Shown: positions 46,675 to 56,970 of the stretch, piece by piece
Position numbering within the stretch: the first letter of the stretch is position 1
Layout: each line of letters begins with the position of its first letter
Source: an uncultured Paracoccaceae bacterium
GTDB lineage: Bacteria; Pseudomonadota; Alphaproteobacteria; Rhodobacterales; Rhodobacteraceae
Direction of reading: 5' to 3'
Assembly: GCA_934500835.1 (NCBI GenBank)
Contig: CAKSTR010000015.1
Span: forward strand, 1 to 58,570
Length of the DNA: 58,570 bases
The notes under the pieces: generated by a model
What the model was told of the DNA's origin: nothing
Databases searched by the model: none
What the model saw: only the letters and a program-made list of their open reading frames with translations
Made by a program: the position numbers and the translations under genes

Positions 46675-47754
46675 ATGGACCTGACCAACCTTCGTGGGAA
46701 ATATATCGCGGCCGTGGCCGGTGCGGCCGGTGAGGCGGCGCTGGAAGAGGTCCGCCTCGCGGCGCTTGGCAAGAAGGGCGAGATTTCTGCCCTGATGGCC
46801 ACGCTTGGCAAGATGGACCCCGAGGAACGCAAATCCGCCGGCGCTGCGCTGAACGTCCTGAAGGACGAGATCGACGCGGCTCTGCGCGCCCGCAAATCCG
46901 CGCTGGCCGATGCCGCGCTGGACGAACGGCTGAAGTCCGAATGGCTTGACGTGACGCTTCCGGGCCGTCCGCGCCGCCAGGGCACGATCCATCCGGTCAG
47001 CCAGGTGATGGACGAATTGACGGCGATCTTCGCCGATATGGGGTTTGCCGTCGCCGAAGGGCCCCAGGTCGAATCCGACTGGTACAACTTCGATGCCCTG
47101 AACATCCCGCCAGAGCACCCCGCCCGGCAGGAGCATGACACATTCTTCATGCATCGCGCGGAAGGCGACAACCGTCCGCCGCATGTGCTGCGCACCCATA
47201 CCAGCCCGGTGCAGATCCGCGCGATGACCGAACAGGGCGCGCCGATCCGCGTCATTGCGCCCGGCCGCGTCTATCGCATGGACATGGACCAGACCCACAC
47301 GCCGATGTTCCATCAGGTCGAGGGCCTTGCCATCGACCGCGACATCAGCATGGCCAACCTGAAATGGACGCTGGAAGAATTCTGCCGCGCCTTCTTCGAG
47401 GTGGAGAAGGTAGAGCTGCGCTTCCGCGCCAGCCATTTCCCCTTCACCGAACCCTCGGCCGAAGTGGACATCCGCTATTCATCCGTTGGCGGCCAGCTGC
47501 GCATCGGCGAAGGCGACAAGTGGATGGAGATTCTCGGCTCGGGCATGGTGCACCCCAAGGTGCTGCGTGCGGCCGGCGTGGACCCTGACCAATGGCAGGG
47601 CTTTGCCTTCGGCATGGGCATCGACCGGATCGCCATGTTGAAATATGGCATCCCCGACCTGCGCGCCTTCTTCGAATCCGATCTGCGCTGGCTGCGTCAT
47701 TACGGCTTCTCGGCGCTGGACCTGCCGGACCTGCCGGGCGGGCTTAGCCGCTGA
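46675..47754 (+). CDS. pheS: phenylalanyl-tRNA synthetase alpha subunit
   Basis: A 359-residue class II aminoacyl-tRNA synthetase alpha chain charging tRNA-Phe. N-terminal coiled coil (about residues 1-85), [18 protein letters not shown], the class II motif 2 with [17 protein letters not shown], and [36 protein letters not shown] (motif 3) are present. Full length. The beta subunit gene does not follow here, since accA comes next. Confidence 0.96.
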   Translation: MDLTNLRGKYIAAVAGAAGEAALEEVRLAALGKKGEISALMATLGKMDPEERKSAGAALNVLKDEIDAALRARKSALADAALDERLKSEWLDVTLPGRPRRQGTIHPVSQVMDELTAIFADMGFAVAEGPQVESDWYNFDALNIPPEHPARQEHDTFFMHRAEGDNRPPHVLRTHTSPVQIRAMTEQGAPIRVIAPGRVYRMDMDQTHTPMFHQVEGLAIDRDISMANLKWTLEEFCRAFFEVEKVELRFRASHFPFTEPSAEVDIRYSSVGGQLRIGEGDKWMEILGSGMVHPKVLRAAGVDPDQWQGFAFGMGIDRIAMLKYGIPDLRAFFESDLRWLRHYGFSALDLPDLPGGLSR

Positions 47755-47826
47755 TCGGCGGCTTGCCCCGTTGCGCTTTGGCCCCCCGGCGGCCATATAG
47801 GAAGCCTGTAAAAGAGGGTCGCCCGC

Positions 47827-48786
47827 ATGATCTACCTTGAGTTCGAAAAGCCCCTGGCCGAGATCGAGGGCAAGGCCGAGGAGCTGCGGGCGATGGCGCG
47901 GCAAAGCGAAGGGATGGATGTCTCGAAAGAGGCGGATGCCCTGGACCGCAAGGCCGAAACCGCGCTGCGCGATCTGTATAACAACCTGACCGCCTGGCAG
48001 AAATGTCAGGTGGCGCGGCACCCCGACCGGCCGCATTGCCGCGATTATATCGACGGGCTGTTCACCGAATACACCCCGCTGGCGGGCGACCGGGCCTTTG
48101 CCGATGACCATGCGGTGATGGGCGGGCTTGCGCGGTTCAACGACCGGCCGGTGGTGGTGATCGGGCACGAAAAGGGCCATGACACCAAGACGCGGATCGA
48201 GCGCAACTTCGGCATGGCGCGGCCCGAGGGCTATCGCAAGGCGATCCGGCTGATGGATCTGGCCGACCGCTTCAACCTGCCGGTGATCACGCTGGTCGAT
48301 ACCCCCGGCGCCTATCCCGGCAAGGGCGCGGAAGAGCGCGGTCAGGCCGAGGCGATTGCCCGGTCCACCGAGAAATGCCTTTCGCTGGGCGTGCCGCTGA
48401 TCTCGGTGGTGATCGGCGAGGGGGGCTCGGGCGGGGCGGTGGCCTTCGCCACGGCAAACCGCATCGCCATGCTGGAACATTCGGTCTATTCGGTGATCTC
48501 GCCCGAGGGCTGCGCCAGCATCCTTTGGAAGGATGCCGAGAAGATGCGCGAGGCGGCCGAGGCGTTGCGCCTGACCGCGCAGGACCTGCAGAAGCTGGGC
48601 CTGATCGACCGCATCGTGAAGGAACCCGTCGGCGGGGCGCAGCGGGCCGCGAAAGAGACCATCGACGCCGTCGGCAAGGCCATCGAGGCCATGCTGAAGG
48701 ACCTGTCGTCCAAGAAGCGCGAGGCGATCGTCAAGGACCGCCGCGAGAAGTTCCTTTCCATGGGGGCCAAGGGCCTGGCGGCGTGA
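47827..48786 (+). CDS. accA: acetyl-CoA carboxylase carboxyltransferase subunit alpha
   Basis: A 319-residue subunit that with AccD transfers carboxyl from carboxybiotin to acetyl-CoA in fatty acid synthesis. [21 protein letters not shown] is the expected start, and the catalytic core has [42 protein letters not shown] and [44 protein letters not shown] lies upstream of the ATG. Stop overlaps the start of the next gene by GTGA. Confidence 0.96.
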   Translation: MIYLEFEKPLAEIEGKAEELRAMARQSEGMDVSKEADALDRKAETALRDLYNNLTAWQKCQVARHPDRPHCRDYIDGLFTEYTPLAGDRAFADDHAVMGGLARFNDRPVVVIGHEKGHDTKTRIERNFGMARPEGYRKAIRLMDLADRFNLPVITLVDTPGAYPGKGAEERGQAEAIARSTEKCLSLGVPLISVVIGEGGSGGAVAFATANRIAMLEHSVYSVISPEGCASILWKDAEKMREAAEALRLTAQDLQKLGLIDRIVKEPVGGAQRAAKETIDAVGKAIEAMLKDLSSKKREAIVKDRREKFLSMGAKGLAA

Positions 48787-49277
48787 TCCGCGCCGCCCTT
48801 CTGGCGCTGGCGCTGGCCTCTCCGGCCGCGGCAGGCACGCTGGAGGGGCGCCCCGTCACCTTTCTGGTGATGGCCTGGGACGATCCGAAGGCGCCCTTTC
48901 TGGAGGCGCCGGGCCATACCGTGATCGTCGGGGACGGTGCAGAGTTCGATTTCGCGCCCGAGGGGGTGTACAACGGCCTGATCGTGGTGCCGATGCAGGT
49001 CGAGATCGGGCAGAGCAGGGTCGAGATCACCTATCCATCCAGCGGGACCGGGGATTTCTACGGTTCTGCCTTCAACGGCTATGTTCTGCGCTTCGAGACG
49101 GATTGTGTGCTGTTCTCGGGCTGGAAGATTGACCGCGACTTCACCACGCTGCCCGTCAGCGACAAGGACATCTTCACCGACAGGGGCGCCCTTTACGTCA
49201 ATGTCGCGGGAATGACCTACGGGCCGGACAAGCGCATTGCCATCGATCTGGACGTGACGGACTGCCCGATCAGCTGA
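48783..49277 (+). CDS. secreted protein of unknown function
   Basis: A 164-residue protein with a signal peptide ([17 protein letters not shown], likely cleavage near AAAG). Start GTG at 48783 overlaps the accA stop, so the two are co-translated. I do not recognise the family. The mature part is rich in acidic and aromatic residues with two cysteines (about residues 104 and 161) that might form a disulphide. No function is assigned. Confidence 0.7.
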   Translation: MIRAALLALALASPAAAGTLEGRPVTFLVMAWDDPKAPFLEAPGHTVIVGDGAEFDFAPEGVYNGLIVVPMQVEIGQSRVEITYPSSGTGDFYGSAFNGYVLRFETDCVLFSGWKIDRDFTTLPVSDKDIFTDRGALYVNVAGMTYGPDKRIAIDLDVTDCPIS

Positions 49278-49280
49278 CGC

Positions 49281-49613
49281 TCAGGCCCTGCGCTTGCGCG
49301 GGGTCTTGGGTTTGGGTTCGGGCGTATCGGCCCAGACAAGACGCAGCACCCTGCAACACAGGTCGGGATCGTCCAGAAGTTCGGACCCGATGATGTAGTC
49401 CTTGCTGCCCGGATAGGCCGGGCCGCGCGCGCTATCGGGCAACAGCGCCAATGCGCCGGGGGTGGGCTTGATGAAAAGCGTGTCATCGCAAACGAAGGCC
49501 ACGGTCCTGCCGTCCAGATACAGCGCATATTCGCCAAACATCTTGCGGCTGGTCAGCGGCAGGGCGGACAGCGTGTCCAGCATATGTGCGATGGTCGCGG
49601 CCTGCGTGGCCAT
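49281..49613 (-). CDS. TfoX N-terminal-domain protein
   Basis: A 110-residue protein with the TfoX-N fold: SALPLTSRKMFGEYALYLDGRTVAFVCDDTLFIKP and a C-terminal basic tail (PKTPRKRRA). Small proteins of this kind are common in alphaproteobacteria; a role in competence is not implied. It lies 3 bases away from the convergent secreted protein gene and its start overlaps the plsC stop. Confidence 0.85.
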   Translation of the reverse strand: MATQAATIAHMLDTLSALPLTSRKMFGEYALYLDGRTVAFVCDDTLFIKPTPGALALLPDSARGPAYPGSKDYIIGSELLDDPDLCCRVLRLVWADTPEPKPKTPRKRRA

Positions 49614-50341
49614 CAGCGCCCCCGGAACCCGGCCTCAGCCAGAAGCATGTCGGAGTGATGCTCGACCTCGGACTCCAGCCGCTGCATGAACTCGGGCACG
49701 GGCAGGCCGGGGGTGATCCGGGGCAGGAACTCCACCACAGCCAGCCCCGGCTTGCGCAGGATGCCGCGCCTGGGCCAGAAAAGGCCGACGTTGGCTGCCA
49801 CCGGCACGCAGGGCTGGCCGAGTTGCTCATACAGAAGCCCGGTGCCGACCTTGTAGGGCTTGGCCACGCCCGGCGCGACGCGGGTGCCCTGCGGGTAGAT
49901 GATCAGCTGGCCGGGATGCGCGGTGCCCTTCTCGACATCTGCCTTCATCTTGGCGATCGCAGCCCCCCGCTTGCCGCGGTTTACCGGCACACAGCCGATG
50001 CGCAGCGCGTACTGGCCAAGGAAGGGGGCGAACATCAGCTCTCGCTTCATGATGAACTTGCCGGCCGGGACGGCGTTGAAGATCAGGATGATGTCAAGAA
50101 AGCTCTGGTGCTTGGCGGCGATCACCACCTCGTCGGTGGGCACTGTGCCGCGGACCTCGCAGCGCAAGCCGCATAGGATGCGCAGCGAGAACAGAACCCA
50201 AACGCAGAAGGTCTTGCAGGCGACCAGCGCCCCACGGCGCGAGAACAGTGCCCAGGGCGCGAAGACCACGGCGATGATGGCCATGGCCAGATACATCTGC
50301 ACGATGAAGATCAGGGACAGCACCCAGCGGATCGCGGTCAT
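49613..50341 (-). CDS. plsC: 1-acyl-sn-glycerol-3-phosphate acyltransferase
   Basis: A 242-residue membrane-bound acyltransferase that adds the second acyl chain to lysophosphatidate. After N-terminal helices come HQSFLD (the HX4D catalytic motif, about residue 76), PVNRGKRGAA and YPQGTR, a form of the EGTR motif, then PVAANVGLFWPRRG. The frame is open upstream into ftsX, but the ATG at 50341 overlaps the ftsX stop by ATGA and gives the right length. Confidence 0.92.
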   Translation of the reverse strand: MTAIRWVLSLIFIVQMYLAMAIIAVVFAPWALFSRRGALVACKTFCVWVLFSLRILCGLRCEVRGTVPTDEVVIAAKHQSFLDIILIFNAVPAGKFIMKRELMFAPFLGQYALRIGCVPVNRGKRGAAIAKMKADVEKGTAHPGQLIIYPQGTRVAPGVAKPYKVGTGLLYEQLGQPCVPVAANVGLFWPRRGILRKPGLAVVEFLPRITPGLPVPEFMQRLESEVEHHSDMLLAEAGFRGR

Positions 50342-51246
50342 GGCAGCTCTCTCAGTTTGCGCAGGGCGGCACGGCGGGTGGCGCCAAAGGCAACCGCCGC
50401 GACAAGGGGGGGCAGGACGAAAGGCAGAAGCCAGCCCGCCCCGGTGAAGCCAAGTCCGGTCAGGAAGCCGCCGGCGGCATCGGCGCTTGGCAGAAGCGCC
50501 ACGCCGATCAGCCCGACAAGGGCGCCGATGGCTGCGCCTGACAGTGCGCGCAGCGTGAAGCGGCGCACGAAGGCGCGGGCGATGTAGCGATCCTTCGCCC
50601 CCACCAGCCGCAGCACCCGGATCACCTGCGCATTGGCCGCCAGCGAGGAATTGGCCGCCAGCGTGATCATCGCGGCCATGGTCGTGCCGATCAGCGCGAT
50701 GGCCAGCCAGCCCAGCAGGCGCAGGCGGCCCGCCGCCTCGGCCAGCGGGCGGCGCCAGCGGGTATGGTCGTCCAGCACCGCGCCGGGCGCCTCGGCGGCA
50801 AGGCGCTGGCGCAGGCCGGTTCCGTCGTAGCCGGGGTCGCCCTCGACCACCTCGATCAGCCGGGGGATCGGCAGGGCCTCGACCGGCAGGTCGGGGCCGA
50901 ACCACGGCTCCAGCAGGTGACGGGATTCCTCGTCGGTCAGGGCGCGCGCGCTTGCCACACCGGGCGTGGTGGACAGCAAGGACAGGATCGCGTCGGTCTG
51001 CAGCTGCATCTGGTCTGGCGGGGCGGCAAGCCGGATGGTCGCCGTCCGCGCCAGCGCATCCGACCAGCGGCTGGCCAGCCGGCCCGAGGCCAGCGACAGC
51101 GCCAGCGCGAAGACGCAAAGGAACGTCATCGCGGCGGCGGTAAAGGTGGTCAGCCAGGCCGTATGGCCAGACGGCGGAACCACGCGATCGGCCTGCTTGC
51201 CAAGATCAAGGTCCAGAAGGCGGCGAAGGGCCGGAGGCAGGGTCAC
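50338..51246 (-). CDS. ftsX: FtsX-like cell division permease
   Basis: A 302-residue four-helix membrane protein with the FtsX domain layout: cytosolic N-terminus, first helix (TAWLTTFTAAAMTFLCVFALALSL), an extracytoplasmic loop of about 120 residues and three C-terminal helices. It pairs with FtsE encoded just above; starts overlap by 4 bases. The complex controls cell-wall hydrolases at division. The sequence is low in strongly conserved residues, so the call rests largely on layout and position. Confidence 0.85.
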   Translation of the reverse strand: MTLPPALRRLLDLDLGKQADRVVPPSGHTAWLTTFTAAAMTFLCVFALALSLASGRLASRWSDALARTATIRLAAPPDQMQLQTDAILSLLSTTPGVASARALTDEESRHLLEPWFGPDLPVEALPIPRLIEVVEGDPGYDGTGLRQRLAAEAPGAVLDDHTRWRRPLAEAAGRLRLLGWLAIALIGTTMAAMITLAANSSLAANAQVIRVLRLVGAKDRYIARAFVRRFTLRALSGAAIGALVGLIGVALLPSADAAGGFLTGLGFTGAGWLLPFVLPPLVAAVAFGATRRAALRKLRELP

Positions 51247-51914
51247 AGGTCCGCCCCCGCCAGTTGGATGCGCCGTTTCGATATCCGCAAGACCCGCGCC
51301 GGCACCTGCGCCTTGGCCTGCCGGATCAGATTCAGGTCATGGGTGGCCACCACGATGGTCTTGCCCATCCGGTTCAACTCCACCAGCAGGGTCAGCAGAC
51401 GCAGCGACATCTCCCAATCCACGTTGCCGGTCGGCTCATCCGCCAGGATCACATTGGGGTCCATGATCACGGCCCGCGCCAGCGCGGCCCGCTGCCGTTC
51501 CCCCCCCGACAGCGAGGGTGGCAGCGCATCCGCCAGATGCCCCAGGCCGACCCAGCCCAGAAGATCCTTCAGGTCCTGCAACGCTCCGTGCTTGCCGGCG
51601 ACGGTCAGCGGCAGCTGGACATTGGCGGCCAGCGGCAGGTGATCCAGGAATTGCACGTCCTGATGCACGACCCCGATCCGCCGCCGGGTCTTGGCGATAT
51701 CGTCGCGCGTCAGGCTGCGCACCTCGCGGTCAAACAGCGTGACATGGCCGGCGGTCGGCAGAAGCTCGGCATAGGCCAGCTTCAGGAAGGTGGTCTTGCC
51801 TGCGCCGGATGGGCCGGTAAGGAAGTGAAACGATCCCGGCGCCAGCCGCAGGCTGACCTCTGACAACAGCTCTCTGCCGCCATATCCGTAGGCTGCATTT
51901 TCGAATGCGATCAC
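51243..51914 (-). CDS. ftsE: FtsE cell division ATP-binding protein
   Basis: A 223-residue ABC ATPase. Walker A GPSGAGKTT, Q-loop VVHQDVQFLDH, signature LSGGERQRAALARAV, Walker B VILADEPTGNVDWEM and H-loop ATHDLNLI. I chose the GTG at 51914 (VIAFENAAYGYGG), which gives the usual FtsE length and has an AGG site upstream; a longer frame to 51983 adds 23 residues. Adjacent to ftsX and plsC in the usual alphaproteobacterial order. Confidence 0.9.
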   Translation of the reverse strand: MIAFENAAYGYGGRELLSEVSLRLAPGSFHFLTGPSGAGKTTFLKLAYAELLPTAGHVTLFDREVRSLTRDDIAKTRRRIGVVHQDVQFLDHLPLAANVQLPLTVAGKHGALQDLKDLLGWVGLGHLADALPPSLSGGERQRAALARAVIMDPNVILADEPTGNVDWEMSLRLLTLLVELNRMGKTIVVATHDLNLIRQAKAQVPARVLRISKRRIQLAGADL

Positions 51915-52093
51915 TTGCCGGCACCTGTTTTGATACCATTCGCGGCCCAGATTGGACTGTGCCGATTGTGCTTTCAATCGCACGAGGCTCTAGCATTAGA
52001 CAAGGCCGGGGCACAAACTCTTGGAACGGCAGTATATCGTTGCTACAACGGCAATGAAACAGCGCAGCGGCGTCGGGCTCGGGGGTGTTTGGA

Positions 52094-53062
52094 ATGCGGC
52101 TGGTTTGCCCCAACTGCGATGCAAGGTACGAGGTTCCGGACGACGCAATCCCCGATGGGGGGCGCGATGTCCAGTGTTCGGCCTGCGGTCACGCATGGTT
52201 CCAGTTGCCCCCCGACCTTGAGGCCGCGGCCGAGGAAGAGGCAGCACTTTTCGGTGACGATCTGCCGGCGGCAGAGGCCGGGCAGGCCTTTGCAGGCGAT
52301 GCCGGGGCCACCATCGAAGCCTTCGACGACTCGCCCGCGCCGCCGCCGCCCTTCGTCTCGGACCCGATCACGGCCGATCCGCTGGTTCAGGCCCCGATCG
52401 AAGAACCGCAGGTCGATGAAGAGGCGCTGACTGCAGCCATAAACGCGATGGTCACCGACGAGGAGGACATCACCTCCGCGCCCGCAGTGCCGCCCCGCGC
52501 GAAACTGGACGACGAAGTCCGCGCGGTGCTGCGCGATGAGGCGGAGCGTGAGACCGAAGCGCGCCGCGCCGAGGCGCAGCGGGCCGGCAGCCGCAAGGCA
52601 GAAGCCGAAGGCCAGATGCAGGTCCAGCCGGAACTGGGCGTGGGGCCCGCCCCCGCCGCCCTGTCGCCCACGCAGCGCCGGCTGGCGATGCTGAAGGGCA
52701 AGGACCCGGATGCCCCGCCGCCAGAACCCCGCCCGCCCGCCCGCCGCAGCGACCTTCTGCCCGATGTCGAGGAGATCAACTCGACCCTGCAGCCGGGTGA
52801 CGCCGCCGCAATGGATGCCGAGGTGGACGCGCTGCCCGACCTGACCCGCGGCGGCGGCAGCTTCCGCAACGGCTTCTTCCTGGTGATCCTGTTGCTGATC
52901 ATCGCTGCGGCGGTCTATGTCACGGCGCCTCAGCTGGCCGAGCAATTCCCCTCGATGAAGCCCTATCTCGACAGCTTTGTTGCCTTCGTGGATGCGATGC
53001 GGCTGTGGCTGAACGACAAGATGAACTCGGCCACCGCCATGCTGAAGGGCGATGCGGTCTGA
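52094..53062 (+). CDS. zinc-ribbon (MJ0042-type) membrane-anchored protein
   Basis: A 322-residue protein. The N-terminus is a zinc ribbon: MRLVCPNCDARYEVPDDAIPDGGRDVQCSACGHAWF with two CxxC pairs. A long acidic, proline- and alanine-rich middle follows (about residues 40-240), then one transmembrane segment (FFLVILLLIIAAAVYVTA, about 258-275) and a short C-terminal tail. It is divergently placed from ftsE and faces the TIGR02302 gene tail to tail. Role unknown; such proteins are common in this lineage. Confidence 0.85.
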   Translation: MRLVCPNCDARYEVPDDAIPDGGRDVQCSACGHAWFQLPPDLEAAAEEEAALFGDDLPAAEAGQAFAGDAGATIEAFDDSPAPPPPFVSDPITADPLVQAPIEEPQVDEEALTAAINAMVTDEEDITSAPAVPPRAKLDDEVRAVLRDEAERETEARRAEAQRAGSRKAEAEGQMQVQPELGVGPAPAALSPTQRRLAMLKGKDPDAPPPEPRPPARRSDLLPDVEEINSTLQPGDAAAMDAEVDALPDLTRGGGSFRNGFFLVILLLIIAAAVYVTAPQLAEQFPSMKPYLDSFVAFVDAMRLWLNDKMNSATAMLKGDAV

Positions 53063-53076
53063 CCCGCCGGGTCAGA
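53058..53076. terminator. hairpin overlapping two convergent stop codons
   Basis: TCTGACCC-gcc-GGGTCAGA forms an 8-bp stem that contains the TGA of the plus-strand zinc-ribbon gene and, on the other strand, the TGA of the TIGR02302 gene. No T-run follows. Confidence 0.6.
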
Positions 53077-55543
53077 ACAGATCCAGCAGCCGCTTGAGGT
53101 AATCCAGCTCTTCCGCAGGACGCTCTGCCTCGCCCGAACGGCGGCGGATTTCATCCATCAGCTCCTGCGCGCGCTTGTCCGGGTCGTTCTGCACCATGTT
53201 GCGGTCGCTGCCGATGCGGGCGGCATCGCCCGGCTCGCGGCCCAGCGGGTCGCGGCCATCGCGGTCCAGCCGGTCGGTGCGTTCGGTGCCGCCGGGCTCC
53301 TGCCCGTTCTCGCGGCGCTCGTCGGCCAAAGCCTCGCCGAAGTCCTTCATGCCTTCGCGCATGGCCTCCATGGCGTCGGCCTGATGGTCAAGGGCACCGT
53401 CAAGGTCGCCCTCTTCCAGCGCGCGTTCCGCCTCGCGCATCGACTCCTCGGCCCGGTCCAGCGCATCGCGGCCGGACTCGCCCTTTTCCAATCCATCGCC
53501 GGGCAGTTTCTGATCCTGCAACTGGTCCAGCCGGTCGCGCAACTCGCGCTGACGGTCGGCCAGATCGCCCGGGTCCTGCCCCGGCTCCTGCCCGTCGCGG
53601 CCGCGCTGCATGTCGCGGTAAGCGTCGTCCGACAGGCCTTGCTGGTCCTTCAGCGTCTGACCCAGATCGCGCATGGGGCCCTGGCCTTCGCCCTCACCGC
53701 CCGGCCCCTCGGTCACCTGCAGGTTCTCCATCAACTGGCGCAGCTGTTCCATCAGCGCCATCGCTTCGGCGGTCTTGCCTTCCTTCATCAGACGCTCGAT
53801 CTCGTCCAGCATCTGTTGCAGCTGGTCGCCGGTGATCTCGCGCCCCTCGCCGTCCTGCGGCTGGCCATTCGGGTCACGCTGCGCCTGTTCGCCCAGTTCG
53901 CGCGTGTATTCCTTCATCGCCTGCTGAAGTTCCTTCATCAGCTGGTCGATTTCCTCGGGCGAGGCGCCGTTGCGGATCGCTTCTTCCAGCCGGTCCTGCG
54001 CCCGCTGCAACCGCTCCATCGCCGAGCCAAGGTCGCCCTCTTCGAACATCAGCGCGATGTTCCACAGCTTTTCGGCCATGGCATCGCGCTGCTCGATGGT
54101 CATGTCGCCCTTGATCTTGTCCAGCTCGCGCAGCGCCACCCGCAGGTGCAGGGCGGCGCGCTGCGAGCGCAGCAGATCCTCGGGCCGGTGGCTGATCGCC
54201 TTCAGGATCTCGGCCGCGCGGGGGGCGTTGGAGCGGTTCCACAGGATGTCCCGCCGCATCTCGATCACGGCGGCGGCCACCGGATCGAAGAAGCGCCGGC
54301 CATGCAGCACCACCTCATGCGGGGCCGAGTTGCCGGCCTGCCCCGCCGCATCGGCGACGGTGAACACCATGCTGACCGGCATGTTGGCAAGCGGGCTTTT
54401 CGACAGGTCGTCGATCAGGATTTCGGTAAAGTCCTTGCGCCCGCCCTTCATCGGCATCGGCAGGTCCAGCACCACCGGCTCGATCGTTTCGGGTTCAACG
54501 GTCAGGCCATAGCGGCGCTCCACCTTCGCCAGATCAAGGGTGATCGTCACCCGGCCGGCAACCACGCCATAGTCATCCGAGGCCTTGAAACCTTGCTTGA
54601 AGCGGCCATCCGCCTCGCGCTTCATGTCGCCCGAGACGGCAACGGTGGGCGATCCGTCCGGCGTGGCGGTGATTTGCCATTCGCGGCCGCCGGGGCCTTC
54701 GATCTCAAGCCGGCCGGACTGGCTGACGACCAGCGTGGTCAATCCGGCCATGCCTTCGGGCTTTGCCGGGGCAGCGCCTTCGGCCGCCACCGGCTCGGGC
54801 GCGACCTGAGCGATGGTCTGATCGACCGACAGCGCCCCTTCGGCACCGTAAAGCCGGATCTGGATGCGGGTGCCGACCGGAAGCTCAAGCGTGGGTGCCT
54901 TTACGTCGCCCAGATAGATCGAGGGCTTGCCGGTATAGGCCGGCGGCTGCGCCCAGCCTTCCCAGGACGGGCCACCCACCGCAGCCTCGACCGGGCCGGG
55001 GGTGAGGCCGGTCACCGACGACACCTGCCAGAGCGAGCCGAACATCACCGCCATCACGGCGGCAATCAGGGCGACATAGCGCAGCGAATAGGGGTCGCGC
55101 GACGACAGTTGCAGATCGGGGGCGACGGGCCGCGCCCCGGCGGCGCGTTCGGCCATCCGCTTCTGGTGCGCCCGCCAGACCGCCAGAGAGGCCGGGTCAG
55201 AGATGCCGATGACCTGCGTGTCCTGCAGCGCCGAAAGCGGGCGACCGGGCAGGGTGGAATCCAGGCGCGCCAGCGCATCGCCCATGGTCGGGCGGCGGAA
55301 CTGCCGCCAGCCCCAAAATGCGGCGGCAAGGGCGGCGATCCCCACGACGGCGGCGGCGATCTGGACCCAAAGGATCGGCCCCAGATCCTGCAGCCCGAAG
55401 GCAAGTGCGGCAAAGCACAGCAGGAACAGGGTCCACAGCGGCCAGAACGCCCGGGCAATCCGCTCTGCCCACAGACCCAGACGGGTCAGGCGCAGGGGCC
55501 AGACCAGCGCCTGCAAGGCCTCGGGCGGGGTCTTGTCGGTCAT
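53072..55543 (-). CDS. TIGR02302 family (DUF4175) protein
   Basis: An 823-residue protein with two to three hydrophobic segments near the N-terminus (FWPLWTLFLLCFAALAFG and IAAAVVGIAALAAAF, and a third near residue 175), a periplasmic beta-rich middle, and a C-terminal helical part rich in Gln, Glu and Asp with coiled-coil character (about residues 480-780). The layout and length match the alphaproteobacterial TIGR02302 group, whose function is unknown. It sits 26 bases below lysA on the same strand, so it may be co-transcribed with it. Confidence 0.85.
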   Translation of the reverse strand: MTDKTPPEALQALVWPLRLTRLGLWAERIARAFWPLWTLFLLCFAALAFGLQDLGPILWVQIAAAVVGIAALAAAFWGWRQFRRPTMGDALARLDSTLPGRPLSALQDTQVIGISDPASLAVWRAHQKRMAERAAGARPVAPDLQLSSRDPYSLRYVALIAAVMAVMFGSLWQVSSVTGLTPGPVEAAVGGPSWEGWAQPPAYTGKPSIYLGDVKAPTLELPVGTRIQIRLYGAEGALSVDQTIAQVAPEPVAAEGAAPAKPEGMAGLTTLVVSQSGRLEIEGPGGREWQITATPDGSPTVAVSGDMKREADGRFKQGFKASDDYGVVAGRVTITLDLAKVERRYGLTVEPETIEPVVLDLPMPMKGGRKDFTEILIDDLSKSPLANMPVSMVFTVADAAGQAGNSAPHEVVLHGRRFFDPVAAAVIEMRRDILWNRSNAPRAAEILKAISHRPEDLLRSQRAALHLRVALRELDKIKGDMTIEQRDAMAEKLWNIALMFEEGDLGSAMERLQRAQDRLEEAIRNGASPEEIDQLMKELQQAMKEYTRELGEQAQRDPNGQPQDGEGREITGDQLQQMLDEIERLMKEGKTAEAMALMEQLRQLMENLQVTEGPGGEGEGQGPMRDLGQTLKDQQGLSDDAYRDMQRGRDGQEPGQDPGDLADRQRELRDRLDQLQDQKLPGDGLEKGESGRDALDRAEESMREAERALEEGDLDGALDHQADAMEAMREGMKDFGEALADERRENGQEPGGTERTDRLDRDGRDPLGREPGDAARIGSDRNMVQNDPDKRAQELMDEIRRRSGEAERPAEELDYLKRLLDLF

Positions 55544-55569
55544 TCAGTGCTCCGCGGCGTGTGAAGGGG

Positions 55570-56835
55570 TCACAGCCATGCGGGAAGTCTATCCCGCGAA
55601 ATCATTTCGTCAAAGGTAGGCCTTTCCCGAATGACGGCGAATTGATCCCCATGCACCAGCACCTCGGGGATCAGCGGGCGGCTGTTGTATTCGCTTGCCA
55701 TCACCGCGCCGTAGGCCCCGGCCGAGCGGAAGGCGACCAGATCGCCCTCGGCCAGAAGCGCCAGATCGCGCGCCTTGGCGAAGGTGTCGCCGGTTTCGCA
55801 GACCGGGCCAACGATGTCGAAGGGTTGGGTCGGATCGCCCGGCGCGCCTTCGATCACCGGGATGATGTCGTGATGCGCGCCATACATCGAGGGGCGCACC
55901 AGATCGTTCATCGCGGCGTCCAGGATCAGGAAATCGCGGCCCTCGCCGTTCTTTACATAGATCACCCCGGCGATCAGCAGGCCCGAATTGCCCGAGATCA
56001 GCCGCCCCGGTTCAATCTCGATCTCGGCCCCCAGATCGCCCAGCACGCGCTTGATCATCGCGCCGTAGTCGGTGGGCAGCGGGGGCGCGTCGTTCGACCG
56101 CGTGTAGGGAATGCCAAGCCCGCCGCCAAGGTCGAGCCGTTCGATCCTGTGTCCATCGGCGCGCAGGGCCAGCGTCAGTTCGCGCACTTTCTGGAAGGCG
56201 GCCTCGAAGGGGGCAAGCTCGGTCAGCTGGCTGCCGATGTGCACATCGACCCCGACGACCTTCAGCCCCGGCAGACGGGCGGCCTCGGCATAGGCCGCAC
56301 GCGCCTTGGCGATGGGGATGCCGAACTTGTTCTCGGACTTGCCGGTGGCGATCTTCTCATGCGTCCTGGCGTCCACATCGGGGTTCACCCGGATGGCGAT
56401 GGGGGCAACCACGCCCATGGAAGAGGCGATTTCCGAAATCGCCCGCATCTCGGGTTCCGACTCCACGTTGAACTGGCGGATGCCGCCTTCCAGCGCGGCG
56501 CGGATCTCGGCCCTTGTCTTGCCGACACCGGAAAAGACGATGCGGTTGCCGGGAACGCCCGCCGCCTTGGCCCGCAGGTATTCGCCGATGGACACCACGT
56601 CCATCCCCGCGCCCAGATCGCCCAGAACCTTCAGCACCGCCACGTTGGACAGCGATTTGATGGCAAAGCACACAAGATGCGGCAGCGGGGAAAGCGCCTC
56701 GGTGAACAGGTTGAAATGCCGGGTCAGGGTGGCGGTGGAGTAGACGTAGAACGGCGTTCCCACCGAGGCGGCAATCTCGGGGATGGCCACGCCTTCGGCG
56801 TGGAGGATGCCGCCCTGATACTGGAAATGATCCAT
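55570..56835 (-). CDS. lysA: diaminopimelate decarboxylase
   Basis: A 421-residue PLP enzyme making L-lysine from meso-diaminopimelate. Fold III features are seen: TPFYVYSTATLTRHFNLF, the PLP lysine in VCFAIKSLSNVAVL, the glycine-rich DLGGGLGIPY and EPGRLISGNSGLL motifs, and CETGDTFAKAR near the end with the catalytic cysteine. Start ATG at 56835 (MDHFQYQGG); the frame is open upstream with no family match. It follows argH and the small lipoprotein. Confidence 0.95.
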   Translation of the reverse strand: MDHFQYQGGILHAEGVAIPEIAASVGTPFYVYSTATLTRHFNLFTEALSPLPHLVCFAIKSLSNVAVLKVLGDLGAGMDVVSIGEYLRAKAAGVPGNRIVFSGVGKTRAEIRAALEGGIRQFNVESEPEMRAISEIASSMGVVAPIAIRVNPDVDARTHEKIATGKSENKFGIPIAKARAAYAEAARLPGLKVVGVDVHIGSQLTELAPFEAAFQKVRELTLALRADGHRIERLDLGGGLGIPYTRSNDAPPLPTDYGAMIKRVLGDLGAEIEIEPGRLISGNSGLLIAGVIYVKNGEGRDFLILDAAMNDLVRPSMYGAHHDIIPVIEGAPGDPTQPFDIVGPVCETGDTFAKARDLALLAEGDLVAFRSAGAYGAVMASEYNSRPLIPEVLVHGDQFAVIRERPTFDEMISRDRLPAWL

Positions 56836-56970
56836 CGCAGCGTCCTTCCGCCCTGTCCTTCTCAGCCGATATAGACGGGCGGCCGGATGCTGCAAAGCAC
56901 CGATTTCTTCGAAGAAATCGGGCCGGGCCTGCAAGGGCGGCGGCGCGGAGTTCTTGAAAACGCCGCGGCC

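Noticed and set aside
49613..51118. 501-codon reading through ftsX into plsC as a single gene
   Set aside because: The first half is in the wrong frame for ftsX and has no motif; plsC starts at 50341 with an ATGA overlap.
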